Source: Paramecium octaurelia
Taxonomy: Eukaryota; Ciliophora; Oligohymenophorea; Peniculida; Parameciidae
DNA: 64,000 bases
NCBI GenBank assembly: GCA_905182995.1
Contig: CAJJDP010000138.1
Location: forward strand, 1 to 64,000
Direction of reading: 5' to 3'
A program made the translations under genes and the position numbers. Numbering within the stretch: the first letter of the stretch is position 1; each line of letters begins with the position of its first letter. Of this stretch, positions 36,457 to 49,085 are shown piece by piece. The notes under the pieces were generated by a model, which was not told the DNA's origin, searched no databases, and saw only the letters and a program-made list of their open reading frames with translations.

Positions 36457-37472
36457 ATGGTTTTGATTCACTATAAGAAAACAGAGTTAAATCAATTCCT
36501 TTATGAATGTAGTGCCAATACTCCCACTGATTAAGTCATTAAAGACCTTGTGTAGAGTAATAACATCTGAATATCATATTAGTCAATAACATGAGGATTA
36601 TTCTAGATCGTTTAGCATGTGCTATGGAAGATTTGGCCACACATGGTAATATGCTAATCCTATAAATCGAATAGGACCCTTAAAACCTGAAGACACTAGG
36701 GGACTATCTGAATAATCTTTAATTGATGCAGCAATCGAAACCATGGCGCCTGAAAAAAAACCATGGGCAGTCACTCCTCAATAATTATTGCCTGGTTAAC
36801 GATTGAATCCTGACAAAACTGCATATCGTACTGGGGTTATTCAAACAGAAGAGTTGGCTAAGATGGTTATTGAGAATTGTACAAAAGTTAAACAAGCAAT
36901 TTCTAAAAATCTAGTAGATTTAAAATAATGTCTTACTACAAAAATTGTTCAAGACTAATTAGATTTGCTAAGAGGTTGCATGATGATCTGTTATCCTGGA
37001 TACCATGGATTGCCACCTTGGGAACCAGCCAGAGAAATATTAGAAGGCCAATATGATACTCAAGCTACATTTACAGAATAGTATGACTTCTTAGATGAAA
37101 AAAATACATCCTTATGGTGGGCTGGCAAAGAACTATTGAGAGGCAAGTTATTATCCGACTTCATTAAGAAGAATGAAAAAACTAAAATTGTAACTCTAAC
37201 CACTCATTATTTTTTAGATTGTAAGGTTGCAAAAGACTGGGGCTGGTGCTCCTGTTAGAGAACCTGCAGTCGATGCTGAGACTCAAAAGAAGATGATGGC
37301 ATTCTATTATAAAAAATAATAAGAACAAAAAGTATCTCTCTTAATTTCTATACTCGTAGGAATTAGAAGCTGATAATGAAGATGTCTATTTAAATTCTTC
37401 ATGGCTAATCCTAAATAATTGAAATAATAACTTATGGGAGCTAAGGATTAAATTTAATGGAAACCAAAATGA
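36457..37472 (+). CDS. CFAP298: CFAP298 (C21orf59/Kurly) ortholog
   Basis: About 290 residues, introns 26, 29, 28 and 28 nt. Landmarks match CFAP298: start MVLIHYKKTELNQFLYEC, a basic RGCMMICYPGYHGLPPWEP block, SLWWAGKELLRGKLLSDF, KKNEKTKI, GAGAPVREPAVDAETQKKMM, YYKKQQEQKELEADNEDVYL. It is needed for dynein-arm assembly and planar ciliary orientation. At the 3' end the frame reads NSSW then meets TGA at 37420-37422. One base shifted, it continues to the family-like end GAKDQIQWKPK (TGA 37470-37472), used here as the end. A missing G at TGG, 37402-37404, or a true alternative terminus are both possible. The last exon is duplicated by the assembly at 38696. Confidence 0.88.
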
Positions 37473-38693
37473 TTTCGTATTGTGTAATAAGAGTATAATT
37501 TAATTTATTAAGTAATTCATTTCATTAACCAACACACAAGTCTATATCATTATTGGAGCTCATATTATTTAATTATTTAAAAGTACTTTCAATCTTAATC
37601 AACTCGTAATTATGATTTAAGTTAATCAATATTATTTCCGACTTCATGTCAAATTTAATATAACAATGCGGTATTACCATAACTCAAAGACTATCAATAA
37701 CATTGAATTACTAAGTAACAAACACATATTGCAAGGTAGATGATTATAAACCAGTTGATGAATTTATGTGATGCAATCGAGACAGAACTGTTTTGTTAAA
37801 AATAAATTATTTTCGATATTCTTACAGAGGGTATTTGAACTTAAAATTGATTTTGAGTCATTATTTCTAATAGAATTTCAATTAATTGAAATTTATAAAA
37901 CCTTTCTTATAATTTGGGAATTCTTGTGAAACAAATCATTAATTATTGTATTATTTTATTTAAAATCAAGATCTTTTTCATAAGAACAACCAAACAAAAA
38001 CTTTTATAATACAGTCAATTTAGAAGGCTTTGAAAATGGGAAAAATTAATATTGTTTGATTCTTTCATTTTCTGTTATTTTAATGTTATTTTTATTATTT
38101 GCTTATTAGATTAAGTTAATCATTCTAGTTTGAATATAGACAGGGTCTATTTTATAAGCAAATCAAGTGTTTTTCTGGGAAATTCGATTTCACTCAATAA
38201 ATAGGTAAAAATGTGAATACAGCTTTTTACATCAATCTCTTTCATTCAATAATCAGGAAAATGGTCACAAATATATTGTTCATTATGATTTATATGACAA
38301 GAAATAATTAATTTCTTGTAATTCTTAATTAAGGCTTTACTTGTGCCCCTAATGCAATCTATAATAAAAAGAAGAAATTCTGAAATACCAGATCCATAAT
38401 AGCCACATGTTGAATGGTTGGAAGAATATTTGGATCTTGAAACAATTGAAATAACAGTGCTATAAAAAATTCATAATTCAAATGATCAAGCCAATTTTGA
38501 TTGTGTAGTGTACATTTCTAATATGTTTAATTGTTATACTTAATTTAAAATAGTGTACTTTAAAAATTTGGAATCTTAAGTAGAATTGATATAAATTTTA
38601 GGCATTTAAATAATTTGAGACGAATTCCTTCCATATGACTCCTTTCAAATAAACCAAGATAACAAATCCTAGATAATATATCAATGAATGGCT
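37359..38693. repeat. Block A, copy 1: exact 1335-bp direct duplicate before a single N
   Basis: Identical to 38695-40029 as far as could be compared by eye, with one N at 38694 between the copies. It contains the last exon of CFAP298 and most of the secreted-protein gene that is complete only in copy 2. It begins with the last base of an intron, which is not a natural duplication boundary. The pattern is that of two overlapping contig ends placed side by side. Treat one copy as not real. Confidence 0.9.
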
Positions 38694-38694
38694 N

Positions 38695-40029
38695 GGAATT
38701 AGAAGCTGATAATGAAGATGTCTATTTAAATTCTTCATGGCTAATCCTAAATAATTGAAATAATAACTTATGGGAGCTAAGGATTAAATTTAATGGAAAC
38801 CAAAATGATTTCGTATTGTGTAATAAGAGTATAATTTAATTTATTAAGTAATTCATTTCATTAACCAACACACAAGTCTATATCATTATTGGAGCTCATA
38901 TTATTTAATTATTTAAAAGTACTTTCAATCTTAATCAACTCGTAATTATGATTTAAGTTAATCAATATTATTTCCGACTTCATGTCAAATTTAATATAAC
39001 AATGCGGTATTACCATAACTCAAAGACTATCAATAACATTGAATTACTAAGTAACAAACACATATTGCAAGGTAGATGATTATAAACCAGTTGATGAATT
39101 TATGTGATGCAATCGAGACAGAACTGTTTTGTTAAAAATAAATTATTTTCGATATTCTTACAGAGGGTATTTGAACTTAAAATTGATTTTGAGTCATTAT
39201 TTCTAATAGAATTTCAATTAATTGAAATTTATAAAACCTTTCTTATAATTTGGGAATTCTTGTGAAACAAATCATTAATTATTGTATTATTTTATTTAAA
39301 ATCAAGATCTTTTTCATAAGAACAACCAAACAAAAACTTTTATAATACAGTCAATTTAGAAGGCTTTGAAAATGGGAAAAATTAATATTGTTTGATTCTT
39401 TCATTTTCTGTTATTTTAATGTTATTTTTATTATTTGCTTATTAGATTAAGTTAATCATTCTAGTTTGAATATAGACAGGGTCTATTTTATAAGCAAATC
39501 AAGTGTTTTTCTGGGAAATTCGATTTCACTCAATAAATAGGTAAAAATGTGAATACAGCTTTTTACATCAATCTCTTTCATTCAATAATCAGGAAAATGG
39601 TCACAAATATATTGTTCATTATGATTTATATGACAAGAAATAATTAATTTCTTGTAATTCTTAATTAAGGCTTTACTTGTGCCCCTAATGCAATCTATAA
39701 TAAAAAGAAGAAATTCTGAAATACCAGATCCATAATAGCCACATGTTGAATGGTTGGAAGAATATTTGGATCTTGAAACAATTGAAATAACAGTGCTATA
39801 AAAAATTCATAATTCAAATGATCAAGCCAATTTTGATTGTGTAGTGTACATTTCTAATATGTTTAATTGTTATACTTAATTTAAAATAGTGTACTTTAAA
39901 AATTTGGAATCTTAAGTAGAATTGATATAAATTTTAGGCATTTAAATAATTTGAGACGAATTCCTTCCATATGACTCCTTTCAAATAAACCAAGATAACA
40001 AATCCTAGATAATATATCAATGAATGGCT
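38695..40029. repeat. Block A, copy 2: exact 1335-bp direct duplicate after a single N
   Basis: Second copy of 37359-38693. It opens with a repeat of the final CFAP298 exon lacking the rest of the gene, followed by about 600 bp of AT-rich intergenic DNA (copy-1 equivalent 37473-38082) in which nothing was recognised. It then runs into the secreted-protein gene and on into unique sequence at 40030. Confidence 0.9.
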
Positions 40030-40228
40030 AAAGAAAACAGGGTATAGTCCATTTTTGATAAAATTTCAAATAAAGTAAAATATGCTTCATCAAATTCAAC
40101 CTACATTAACTTAGGCTATTTAGATAGCTGACTTTATTAAATCAAAAACACTTCAAAAGAACATTGACTTACTTAGTGATGAAACAATTAACTTCATTAA
40201 CGAAATGCATAAAATGAATGTTGATTGA
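39419..40228 (+). CDS. Putative secreted protein, unknown family
   Basis: Proposed start ATG 39419 gives a hydrophobic leader (MLFLLFAYQIK). Coding then continues through segments in different frames joined by short introns: a 25-nt GTTAATC intron, an uncertain one of about 38 nt, a 29-nt GTGCCCC intron and a 22-nt GTAGAATT intron. The best-supported part reads GHKYIVHYDLYDKKQLISCN, then PHVEWLEEYLDLETIEITVL, YISNMFNCYTQFKIVYFKNL and TGYSPFLIKFQIKQ, to TGA 40226-40228. The 5' exons are less certain than the 3' ones. No domain recognised. A 5'-complete copy also sits in block A copy 1, cut at the N. Confidence 0.5.
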
Positions 40229-40266
40229 TTTTATTCTACAAAAATAATTGAGTATTTGTTCATATG

Positions 40267-40586
40267 TCATTATCTTAATGTATATTTAAAAGTAATTATC
40301 TTTTATTCAATAGAATTACAAGAATTCTGATTTACTCTCTTCAAAACCATATATCTAACTTCGATAATATCTAATAAATTCATGATGCATGCATTGAGCT
40401 TGGACATATTCAAAGCGAATTTTTAGTTTTACTATTCTGATAATTTGAAATTTTGTGAATTCAAAAACTCATAAGAATTATCCTTATTGATTTTTTCATA
40501 GGTCTAATTGAGAAATCTTATTGCCTTCGCACATCGAATATGGTTTTCCAGATAAATTAAAAAAATAAAGTAATTATTAATTTCAT
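40267..40586 (-). CDS. Small secreted protein, frame slips in an A/T run
   Basis: ATG 40586 starts a signal peptide (MKLIITLFF). After a run of seven A (plus strand, 40559-40565) the good frame continues one base off: IYLENHIRCAKAIRFLNQTY, then LNMSKLNACIMNLLDIIEV, to TGA 40267-40269. One more T in the minus-strand run would give an intact protein of about 106 residues with a normal signal peptide. A sequencing or assembly error in the homopolymer is the simplest reading; a recent frameshift is the alternative. Function unknown. Tail-to-tail with the preceding gene, 38 bp apart. Confidence 0.5.
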
Positions 40587-41220
40587 TGATTAGAATACAA
40601 ACCTAGAATGGAACAGGAGGTGAATAAATTTTATTACAATTTCAATGGGATTGAAGCTATATAGAAAGATCTTGTTTAAGAATAATAGAATAAAATCTCA
40701 ATTTGCATCATAAATGAGGTATAAAAAAATTACTCAAAAAATTAGCTATTTATATAAAATTTTTTTAGAAGTAAGTTCGAAACTAATAAATCGATTGTAT
40801 CGAAAACGTAGAAATTTCATATAATAATGGAACAATGAATGAAGAATACTAAAGGAAGAGTTTTAAGAAATAAAGAAAATGTATAAATAACTAATTAGAT
40901 TTTTCATATGATAATTGATTAAAAAAAGAGTAGAAATGCTTGAAATTAGAACTTAGCGAAAATATTAATTCAGAATAGAAAAACTCAGTGAATTGAAAAT
41001 TCAGAACATACTAATTAGAATGTCAAAAAAAAAGAAGTTAATTGGCATTAATAATCAATAATTTTTTAACAATCATAACTAATAAGCCTAGATCCTTTGG
41101 GAGAATGGGTAATTTTAAATTGAACTGATAATTAGAGTTATAGAGTTTGAAAGAGAAATGAAAGTTCCTGTTGCAGATCTATTTAATGATTTTAAAATAA
41201 ATAATATAAAATAAGTTAAA
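40587..41220. other. Region with coding traces before the WD40 gene
   Basis: A plus-strand frame from ATG 40612 (MEQEVNKFYYNFNGIEAIQK) is protein-like for about 40 codons and reaches a possible 27-nt intron. The following frames contain a TGA. The WD40 gene's own frame is open upstream to an ATG at 40936. Its real start could lie there, but the AT-rich context before 41221 and the position of the B-box favour the later ATG. Confidence 0.4.
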
Positions 41221-42675
41221 ATGAATTTGTAATAATGGGCAAGTGGATTTTAATGCATGTTAGGACATCAGTAAAATGAGTACATGTTGTGTATTTCACC
41301 TTAATGTCCTTAAGTTCGCAAATTGATATGTCGAGATTATTGCATTCCTTATTATCATAGAAATCATAAAGTTATGCAATTGTCTTAAATCGAAGATTTC
41401 TTGAATTAATTTTTAAACATGAAATAGCCTCATTTGCATGATTCAATAATTGAGACACTGGAGGAAATAGAAATTTTGAGATCCGAGTTGAATCGCATCA
41501 TTGATGGAACGATAGACAAGATTAAGCGTCACTTTGGAAGATTCTCTTATTAAGCGTAAAAATATGCGTAGGAATTTCAATATGTTCAACAACCGGAGAG
41601 AATTGAGTAGTTATCAAAATAAATAATAGAGATAGCTACTCTTAAATAGGATTAGTTAAAGATTAAGATAGTGAAACCTTTGCAGTCATTGAATATAGGT
41701 AATTTATTGAAGGAGTGCATATAAAAGTTGAGCAGTTTTGTAATAGGAAACAGTGATGTAAATTCGGTGAAGCCTGAGAATTTGGTGGGAGCCTTTAGTA
41801 ATCATATCCGTTCTATATAAAGTGACGGAGAGGTTTGGTGTTTGCAACCAATGAAGGGTGGTGATCTTATCAGTGGAGGAGATGACAATAAGATCATAAT
41901 ATGGAATATGAACACTTTGGAAAAGTTGTGGGTATCTAAAAAACATAGGGCGATAATAACATCGTTGGCCATCACTTCAGATTCTAAGGTGGTTGTGATG
42001 GGGAGTTCGAAGGGATATATAAAATTTCTGGATATGGAGACGAAGAAATTTATAAAGAAATTAAAGGGACATGATGACCATGTGAGTTCGTTGCACTTTA
42101 ATAATTAGAATAATAGTTTGTTGTCTTCTGGTTGGGATGCAAATTTGGTGATGTGGAATATTGATTAAAAAGATATAGTGATGAAACAATTTAAGAAGGA
42201 ACACTAGGCTAAGATTTATTGTGTGTAATACAGCAATGACAATTAAATCATAGCATCTTGTTCTTTGGATAAAACTATTCGATTGTGGGATATCCATGGA
42301 TTAGCATAAATTGGATAGCCATTGTAGGGTCACTCTGAAAAGGTCGACTGGATTCAATTTACTCCTCAATATTTGATCTCATGCAGTTAATCAGAGAAAA
42401 ATATCATAGTTTGGGATTACATGCATAGACAGCAGATTTGGAATTTCATTCCAGGGAATGATCCACATAGATTTGTTGTATCTCCAGATGGCAAACTGCT
42501 TGCATGTATTCGAAAGGAAATTCGAGTATTTGAGATCTCAACCAGACAGTAAATAGGAGAACCCATTCCTGGTCATTAATATTTTGCATTGAGTTTCAAT
42601 TATTCCCTTGATGGAAGATTCCTTGTTTCTGGTTGCTAAGATAAAACTATAAGAATCTATGGGATTCCTAAATGA
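41221..42675 (+). CDS. B-box zinc finger plus WD40-repeat protein
   Basis: Intronless, 484 residues from ATG 41221. The first 60 residues carry a Cys/His pattern like a B-box: CMLGHQQNEYMLC, then C-P-Q, LICRDYC and YYHRNHK. A coiled-coil segment follows (residues 60-190). From about 200 there are six or seven WD40 repeats, for example GEVWCLQPMKGGDLISGGDD ending IIIWNM, ILSSGWDANLVMWNID, IIASCSLDKTIRLWDI and FLVSGCQDKTIRIYGI. WD40 propellers are interaction scaffolds. B-box plus WD40 proteins are common in Paramecium, and no specific partner can be named. The frame extends upstream to 40936 if a longer start is used. Confidence 0.85.
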
Positions 42676-42682
42676 TTATATT

Positions 42683-42874
42683 ATGAATTAAAATAAATTT
42701 GAATCCTTTTCTGGAGGCACTAAATCTAAAGTGTCTGAGGAAGATAACCTTTAGGTTGTCATGGATAGACTCTATAATAAGAATTAACTGAAGCGGAATG
42801 TAAGAATCGTGGATCTGCTAAGTAAGTACTAGAATCCAATTTCAATAATTGATTATAAGATTATGAAATTATGA
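42683..42874 (+). CDS. Small hypothetical protein, 63 aa
   Basis: Intronless ORF 7 bp after the WD40 stop: MNQNKFESFSGGTKSKVSEE, then VVMDRLYNKNQLKRNVRIVD, ending IIDYKIMKL at TGA 42872-42874. Composition and codon use are coding-like, but there is no paralog here and no known domain. It might instead be the first exon of something longer, but the next gene on the other strand starts 26 bp on. Confidence 0.45.
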
Positions 42875-42899
42875 AATTCATGAATCTATAAAACAATAA

Positions 42900-44653
<1,754 letters not shown>

Positions 44654-44691
44654 TTTTTTTAATAAATTATTTAATAAGATAGACACGCATC

Positions 44692-44701
44692 CAAAAAAAA
44701 A
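44692..44701 (-). terminator. RNA polymerase III terminator of tRNA-Thr
   Basis: A run of nine T on the minus strand (A on plus, 44693-44701) starts directly after the tRNA acceptor stem. This is the standard pol III stop signal. Confidence 0.85.
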
Positions 44702-44773
44702 GCCAATTGGGGGAATTGAACCCCCGACCCTTTGCTTACGAGGCAAATGCTCTAACCACTGAGCTAAACCGGC
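44702..44773 (-). tRNA. tRNA-Thr (anticodon CGT)
   Basis: 72-nt cloverleaf without intron and without encoded CCA. The acceptor GCCGGTT pairs with AATTGGC (two G-T pairs), the D arm has GCTCAGTGGTTAGAGC, the anticodon stem TTTGC/GCAAA encloses loop CTCGTAA with anticodon CGT, and the T arm has GGGGGTTCAATTCCCCC. The B-box consensus GGTTCAATTCC is intact. It decodes ACG threonine. It lies between the AGC kinase start and a secreted-protein gene. Confidence 0.95.
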
Positions 44774-44806
44774 ATCGTTAAATACTACATTTATTTATTA
44801 TATAAA

Positions 44807-45392
44807 TCACAATTCATCGTGCATCTTCTTTACATATTAAATAAACTTATGTTCAAATTACATTGCTGCGAAATCCAATTGAGTCTCACTGATTGGCGTA
44901 TACCCACTTAAACCGTTCTCCATCAGATCGATAAATCTCTCTTGTTCGCCCTCATAATCAGCATGAACAAAAGCGATTTTCAACGTTGTTCCTAATAAAT
45001 CATCCAAATACTCTCTTACCCTTCTTCACTTCAGGCTTCACAGTAAATACCACACTCTTGTATTAATCTTCGTTAATTATCAATTGAGGAGCAAAATTCT
45101 AGAGACTCAATCCCACTACATTTCCATTCATTCCAAACTACAAAAAGAAATCTGTTTCAGGAAACAACTCCTTCAAATCTATCGATCATAACTCACTCTT
45201 ACTTTTAGCCTTAGACCTCTCATGATAAATCACAAATTGATTATATTTCTCAGAATAACATAATATTCCGTCAAATTCTTTATAGTATCCATCCAATACG
45301 GTAGCTACTTGAACCTTCACTTTCTGTAATCCTGCTTCCTTTTAATCGCAATAACCAAAAACGAATAATGTTAACAACACTATTATACTCAT
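44807..45392 (-). CDS. Secreted protein of unknown family, 177 aa
   Basis: Two introns (24 and 28 nt). Starts MSIIVLLTLFVFGYCDQKEA, a clear signal peptide with likely cleavage after GYC. The mature part appears globular: VATVLDGYYKEFDGILCYSE, FFLQFGMNGNVVGLSLQNF, LKIAFVHADYEGEQERFIDL. No transmembrane helix or retention signal. No family recognised. It ends DEL at TGA 44807-44809; the true last residues MHDEL resemble an ER retention signal (xDEL), so an ER-lumen location is possible. Confidence 0.75.
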
Positions 45393-46123
45393 TATTATTA
45401 ATCAAATTTTTCATTATTTTTATTCTTAAATATTTATATCTCTACACGTAAGCATGTTTCCATTATTAATTTTACTTCATTTTTATTATCTTTCCATCCA
45501 CAAAACTACTTTAACATCACGTTGATTATTCATATGTATTCATTTTAGGACTCTTTTAAAAATTAGTTTTAATTTATATCAAAAAGAAAGTGAGCAAATA
45601 ACACAAATAAGAAAATTATTTATGATTTCATATTTCTGAATTTTTTTATGAATATTTCTCAAGAAATTAATCATTGAATTCTCCATTACATTTTTGATCA
45701 CCCTAAGTAATAAAATTTTATTTTTAGAATTATTTTGGTATTTTTAAATATAATTATTAACCCAAATCTAAATTCAAGTTGGGTAAAATTTTAATGAAAT
45801 ATCAAATGAAATTGCCTTCTTGGTAAACTTCAAACCAAAAAGATTCAATATCAGAATACATTTATGAATTACATTAAAAATAGGTAGTAACTAATATAAA
45901 TACTAAAAATAAACTTGTAGTACTTCTTTTAGCGATTGAAAACAAATTTGTTGCAAAATAAGATAATTATTTTTTAATTAATCCTGCAGAACACTTTCTT
46001 TCAAAATTTTGACCACGTGAATTGTCTAATGTTTGATCCTGAATATACTATAAAACTGAATTGAATTATTTATTCTTCCTATAAAACTACATTTTAGAAT
46101 AGTTATTTATTTATTAAATATTT
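45393..46123. other. Divergent intergenic region, no gene seen
   Basis: 730 bp between divergently transcribed genes. Very AT-rich. A single CACGTG hexamer lies near 46014, which could be chance. No supported frame or RNA gene. Confidence 0.55.
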
Positions 46124-47590
46124 ATGAATAAATACACATTAATCTTTAAGGATAAAAATATCGAAAAAAATTATTAAGATTAGAAGAAATATGGATAAAA
46201 TATTATTATCGGAGGATTGACTATAAGTTTTCTTTTGAGGTGTATATTGAAAATAATTAATTTTGATTGGGTTAATACAGGAATAAATTTAGGAGTTGTA
46301 ATTGTGCTTCTTATCCTGAGATGTTATTCAAAATATTATTTATGTAAACGATTAAGTCTAATAATTGCAAATTGTGGATTATCAATTTTAACATTTATGT
46401 ACGAAGAGCCTCTTAATAATTACTATTCTCATCTAAGAGGAGGAAATAGTGCTTTTACTTCTCTAATAATAGTATTTTCTGGTGATTTTCCTGAAGCTGT
46501 ATTTTAAATCATATTTATATAATTGGCTAAAGGGACCTTTACAATTTTATAAAGCTCTTCACATGAATATGAAATATTATCCGGTAGCGTGTTAGTGATG
46601 ATAATAATGATTTATTATTTATATTTTCACCACAAAGCAATAAGATCTTAATATCTATTAACCTTGGTTGAATAAAAATGGGAAAACGTGTTGGAAAGCA
46701 TTATTGAGAATCAATCATATTTCATTCTAAACTTTATCTCAGAAACCTATTAATTTAAGTTGTCATCCTAACGCAATTGTGAATAATATTTTTACAATCA
46801 AGATTATAAGTAATTTCTAAGACAATCTCAAATTGAAAAATCTAGTTTGGAGCATTATTTTTTTGAATAAATACAGTTTCATCAAAACAATAGCAATCCC
46901 ACTAACTCATCAATTATATTTGTTAAGAATTAACTCTCCTTGTTTAAACTTAAATATTCCATCTACTTTGCAAATCAACCAACAATTTTAATTATATTTG
47001 AACCTGTTTAATAATCAAAACACATAAATCTTCATTTACTTTACAATAAAATCATTTTGTACTCTAGGATTTTATAGAGAGTAATAACCAACAACAACAA
47101 CAACAACAATGTCAATTTCAGTAAACTACAAAAGCTATAGAAGTTTTTAAGGTTAGAATCTCTATTGTATAGGTTAGAGTAAGGAAGGTATGCAGTGAAT
47201 TCTATTAATTTAAAGAAATTTCTAGAAAAATTTGATCTAATCTAAGACTCTAACTTTGATGTTCTATATCACGAAATCGAATTAAAAACAATTCCATGTA
47301 TATTAGGTGCTCTTATTTTAATTATTTAAAACTATTCGAAAGCAGCCATTAAAGTTGCTAATTCAAACAAAACTATCTCATTTCGCTTTTACTAGGAATC
47401 AGAATAAACTATTAAGTTAATTCTTCGTGGCAATTTTAACACAGAGAAAATTTGTAAACTAATCGATGAGTATAACGTATAGTTTTTGACTATCATTAAT
47501 CGCTTTCAGATTAAAAATAATCATAGTATCTAGATTACTTTGAATAGATAAGCCTATATCCCTTTTCGGCTAACGTAAATTGAAGAATGA
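46124..47590 (+). CDS. Multi-pass membrane protein with degenerate histidine-kinase-like part (paralog 1)
   Basis: Intronless, 488 residues from ATG 46124 (MNKYTLIFKDKNIEKNYQDQ). About five hydrophobic segments occupy residues 30-185 (LGVVIVLLILRCYSKYYL, LVMIIMIYYLYF). The motif HLRGGNSAFTSLIIVFSGDF followed by PEAVF recurs in the convergent neighbour as HLKGVNQMGSNFLITIGSEF then PEALF. The cytoplasmic part begins as a PAS-like segment (ENVLESIIENQSYFILNF), has a run of eight Asn, then a HATPase-like end (IPCILGALILIIQNYSKAAI) and TLNRQAYIPFRLTQIEE. H, N and G boxes are absent, so this is probably a sensor or scaffold without kinase activity. An internal ATG at 46217 also exists, but the upstream start matches the paralog. 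Confidence 0.75.
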
Positions 47591-47672
47591 CATATTTCTT
47601 AATAAATATATATATCCTTTATTGTATTTGTTAATAATTTAGTATACCATAAATATTAATTTATATTCAAGT

Positions 47673-49084
47673 TCAATTTTCAAGTGTTTATTAATATTTC
47701 TCTTTGCCAGTGAATGGCACATATGGATTCTTTTCAAAATAAAGAAAAATACCTAGAATATAATAAAACAATTACTGCTATTTGTTATATTTGTTAGCAT
47801 GCCAAATCTACTGATATGTTCTTTATGGAAAGTGAAAAATGAAAGAACATCTTTACAATTAAAACTACCATGAAAACGGAGTTAAACCTTCTCTTCTTCC
47901 TCTGCAGAAGTGTACCTCAATTTGATTAGAGAAGTATTTGTATTTGAAAATATCTTAAATAATATTAAACTAATAATATCTTTATTTGTTCTCATGGTTA
48001 TTGTTGACTTAGAATTTATCTTTAGGATGATGTTAGAAAAATATTTTATCTACTCTGAAATTACAGCTTAAAGGTTAATTTCTTAAACTTAGTTTTCCCA
48101 ACTATTTTGTAAGTTTTGATAAATTTCTATCAGGTGAATTTTTTTCATTAAATTTATATAAGATGGTTACGTTTTATATTTTTTATTAAAACAATTTAAT
48201 AATTTTACTAAGTATTAAAATAGAACTTTGTTATTTACATTTTCTACTACATTGGATAACTACAATTTGGGTTTGTGGAAAATCAATAAAATAGATGCTT
48301 AATTTCCAAAAAAAATAGAAAATTCTAATTTTACCATTTCTCGTTGTTTCTTGATAAAAATTTCTTTTCTAAAAATATCTATTCTTGTTTTTTGATATTG
48401 TTTCATCTATTCATATAAATAATCGTTTAAGGACTTTTTATTATATTGAGCTTCTTTGAAGAAATTTAAAATCTCTTCTTTATTTTTCATACACCTATTT
48501 TGAAAATTCCTTGCCATAACAAACTCGAAATGAAATGAATTTTCATTGAAATTTAACATGACATAAGTTTGCTTATCGATTAGCTATCTTAATATTGTCT
48601 CCCATTATTGATCTTTTTAAATGAGCATAAATTAGGCTCTCATTGCTTCATTGAATTTATAATGAAAAAATAAGTAAAACACAGAAACGAGGATCAGGCT
48701 TGAGATCGGATACAAACTTACTGTTTTTGATTATTGCAAGACAAAATATATTCTGATCCCTGTAATTGATATCACTTAAAATAATGCTTCTGGAAATTCA
48801 CTTCCTATCGTTATTAAAAAGTTGGATCCCATCTAGTTCACCCCTTTCAAATGTGCAGTAGCAACATCGGTTTCTTCATCGAATAAATAAAAAAATATTG
48901 TCAACAAATGATTTGCTATTATTGAGAGGACTCTCAAGCTTAAATTGTGTTTGGAAAAAAAAATCTCTACTACAATGAAGAATAAAAGCATTGATAGGTT
49001 TGGATAAAATCTATTAAAATCACTGCTTAATAAAAAAGTTATGCATCTGATAATAAAAGTGATCAAATAACCTTTAGAAAGTAA
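47673..49084 (-). CDS. Multi-pass membrane protein paralog 2, 3' part (5' end cut at the N)
   Basis: This copy carries the complete 3' end but stops at the N (49085) just inside the first membrane segments. A 23-nt intron near the 3' end (GTAATTGTTTT) leads to the final exon FLYFEKNPYVPFTGKEKYQQ, which matches the end of paralog 1 (AYIPFRLTQIEE). The 5' part is found only at 49086-50501. Merging the duplicated 1323 bp gives one gene of about 493 residues. Tail-to-tail with paralog 1, 82 bp apart. Confidence 0.75.
47762..49084. repeat. Block B, copy 1: exact 1323-bp direct duplicate before a single N
   Basis: Same sequence as 49086-50408, separated by one N at 49085. The boundaries fall inside one gene, at no repeat or target-site feature. 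As with block A, this is the pattern of two overlapping contig ends joined without merging. Confidence 0.9.
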
Positions 49085-49085
49085 N

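Noticed and set aside
37359-40029. True tandem gene duplication
   Set aside because: Copies are identical, separated by a lone N, and cut genes at unnatural points. An assembly overlap explains all of this.
47090-47109. CAA/AAC microsatellite as a regulatory repeat
   Set aside because: It lies inside the frame of membrane protein paralog 1 and simply codes a run of Asn.
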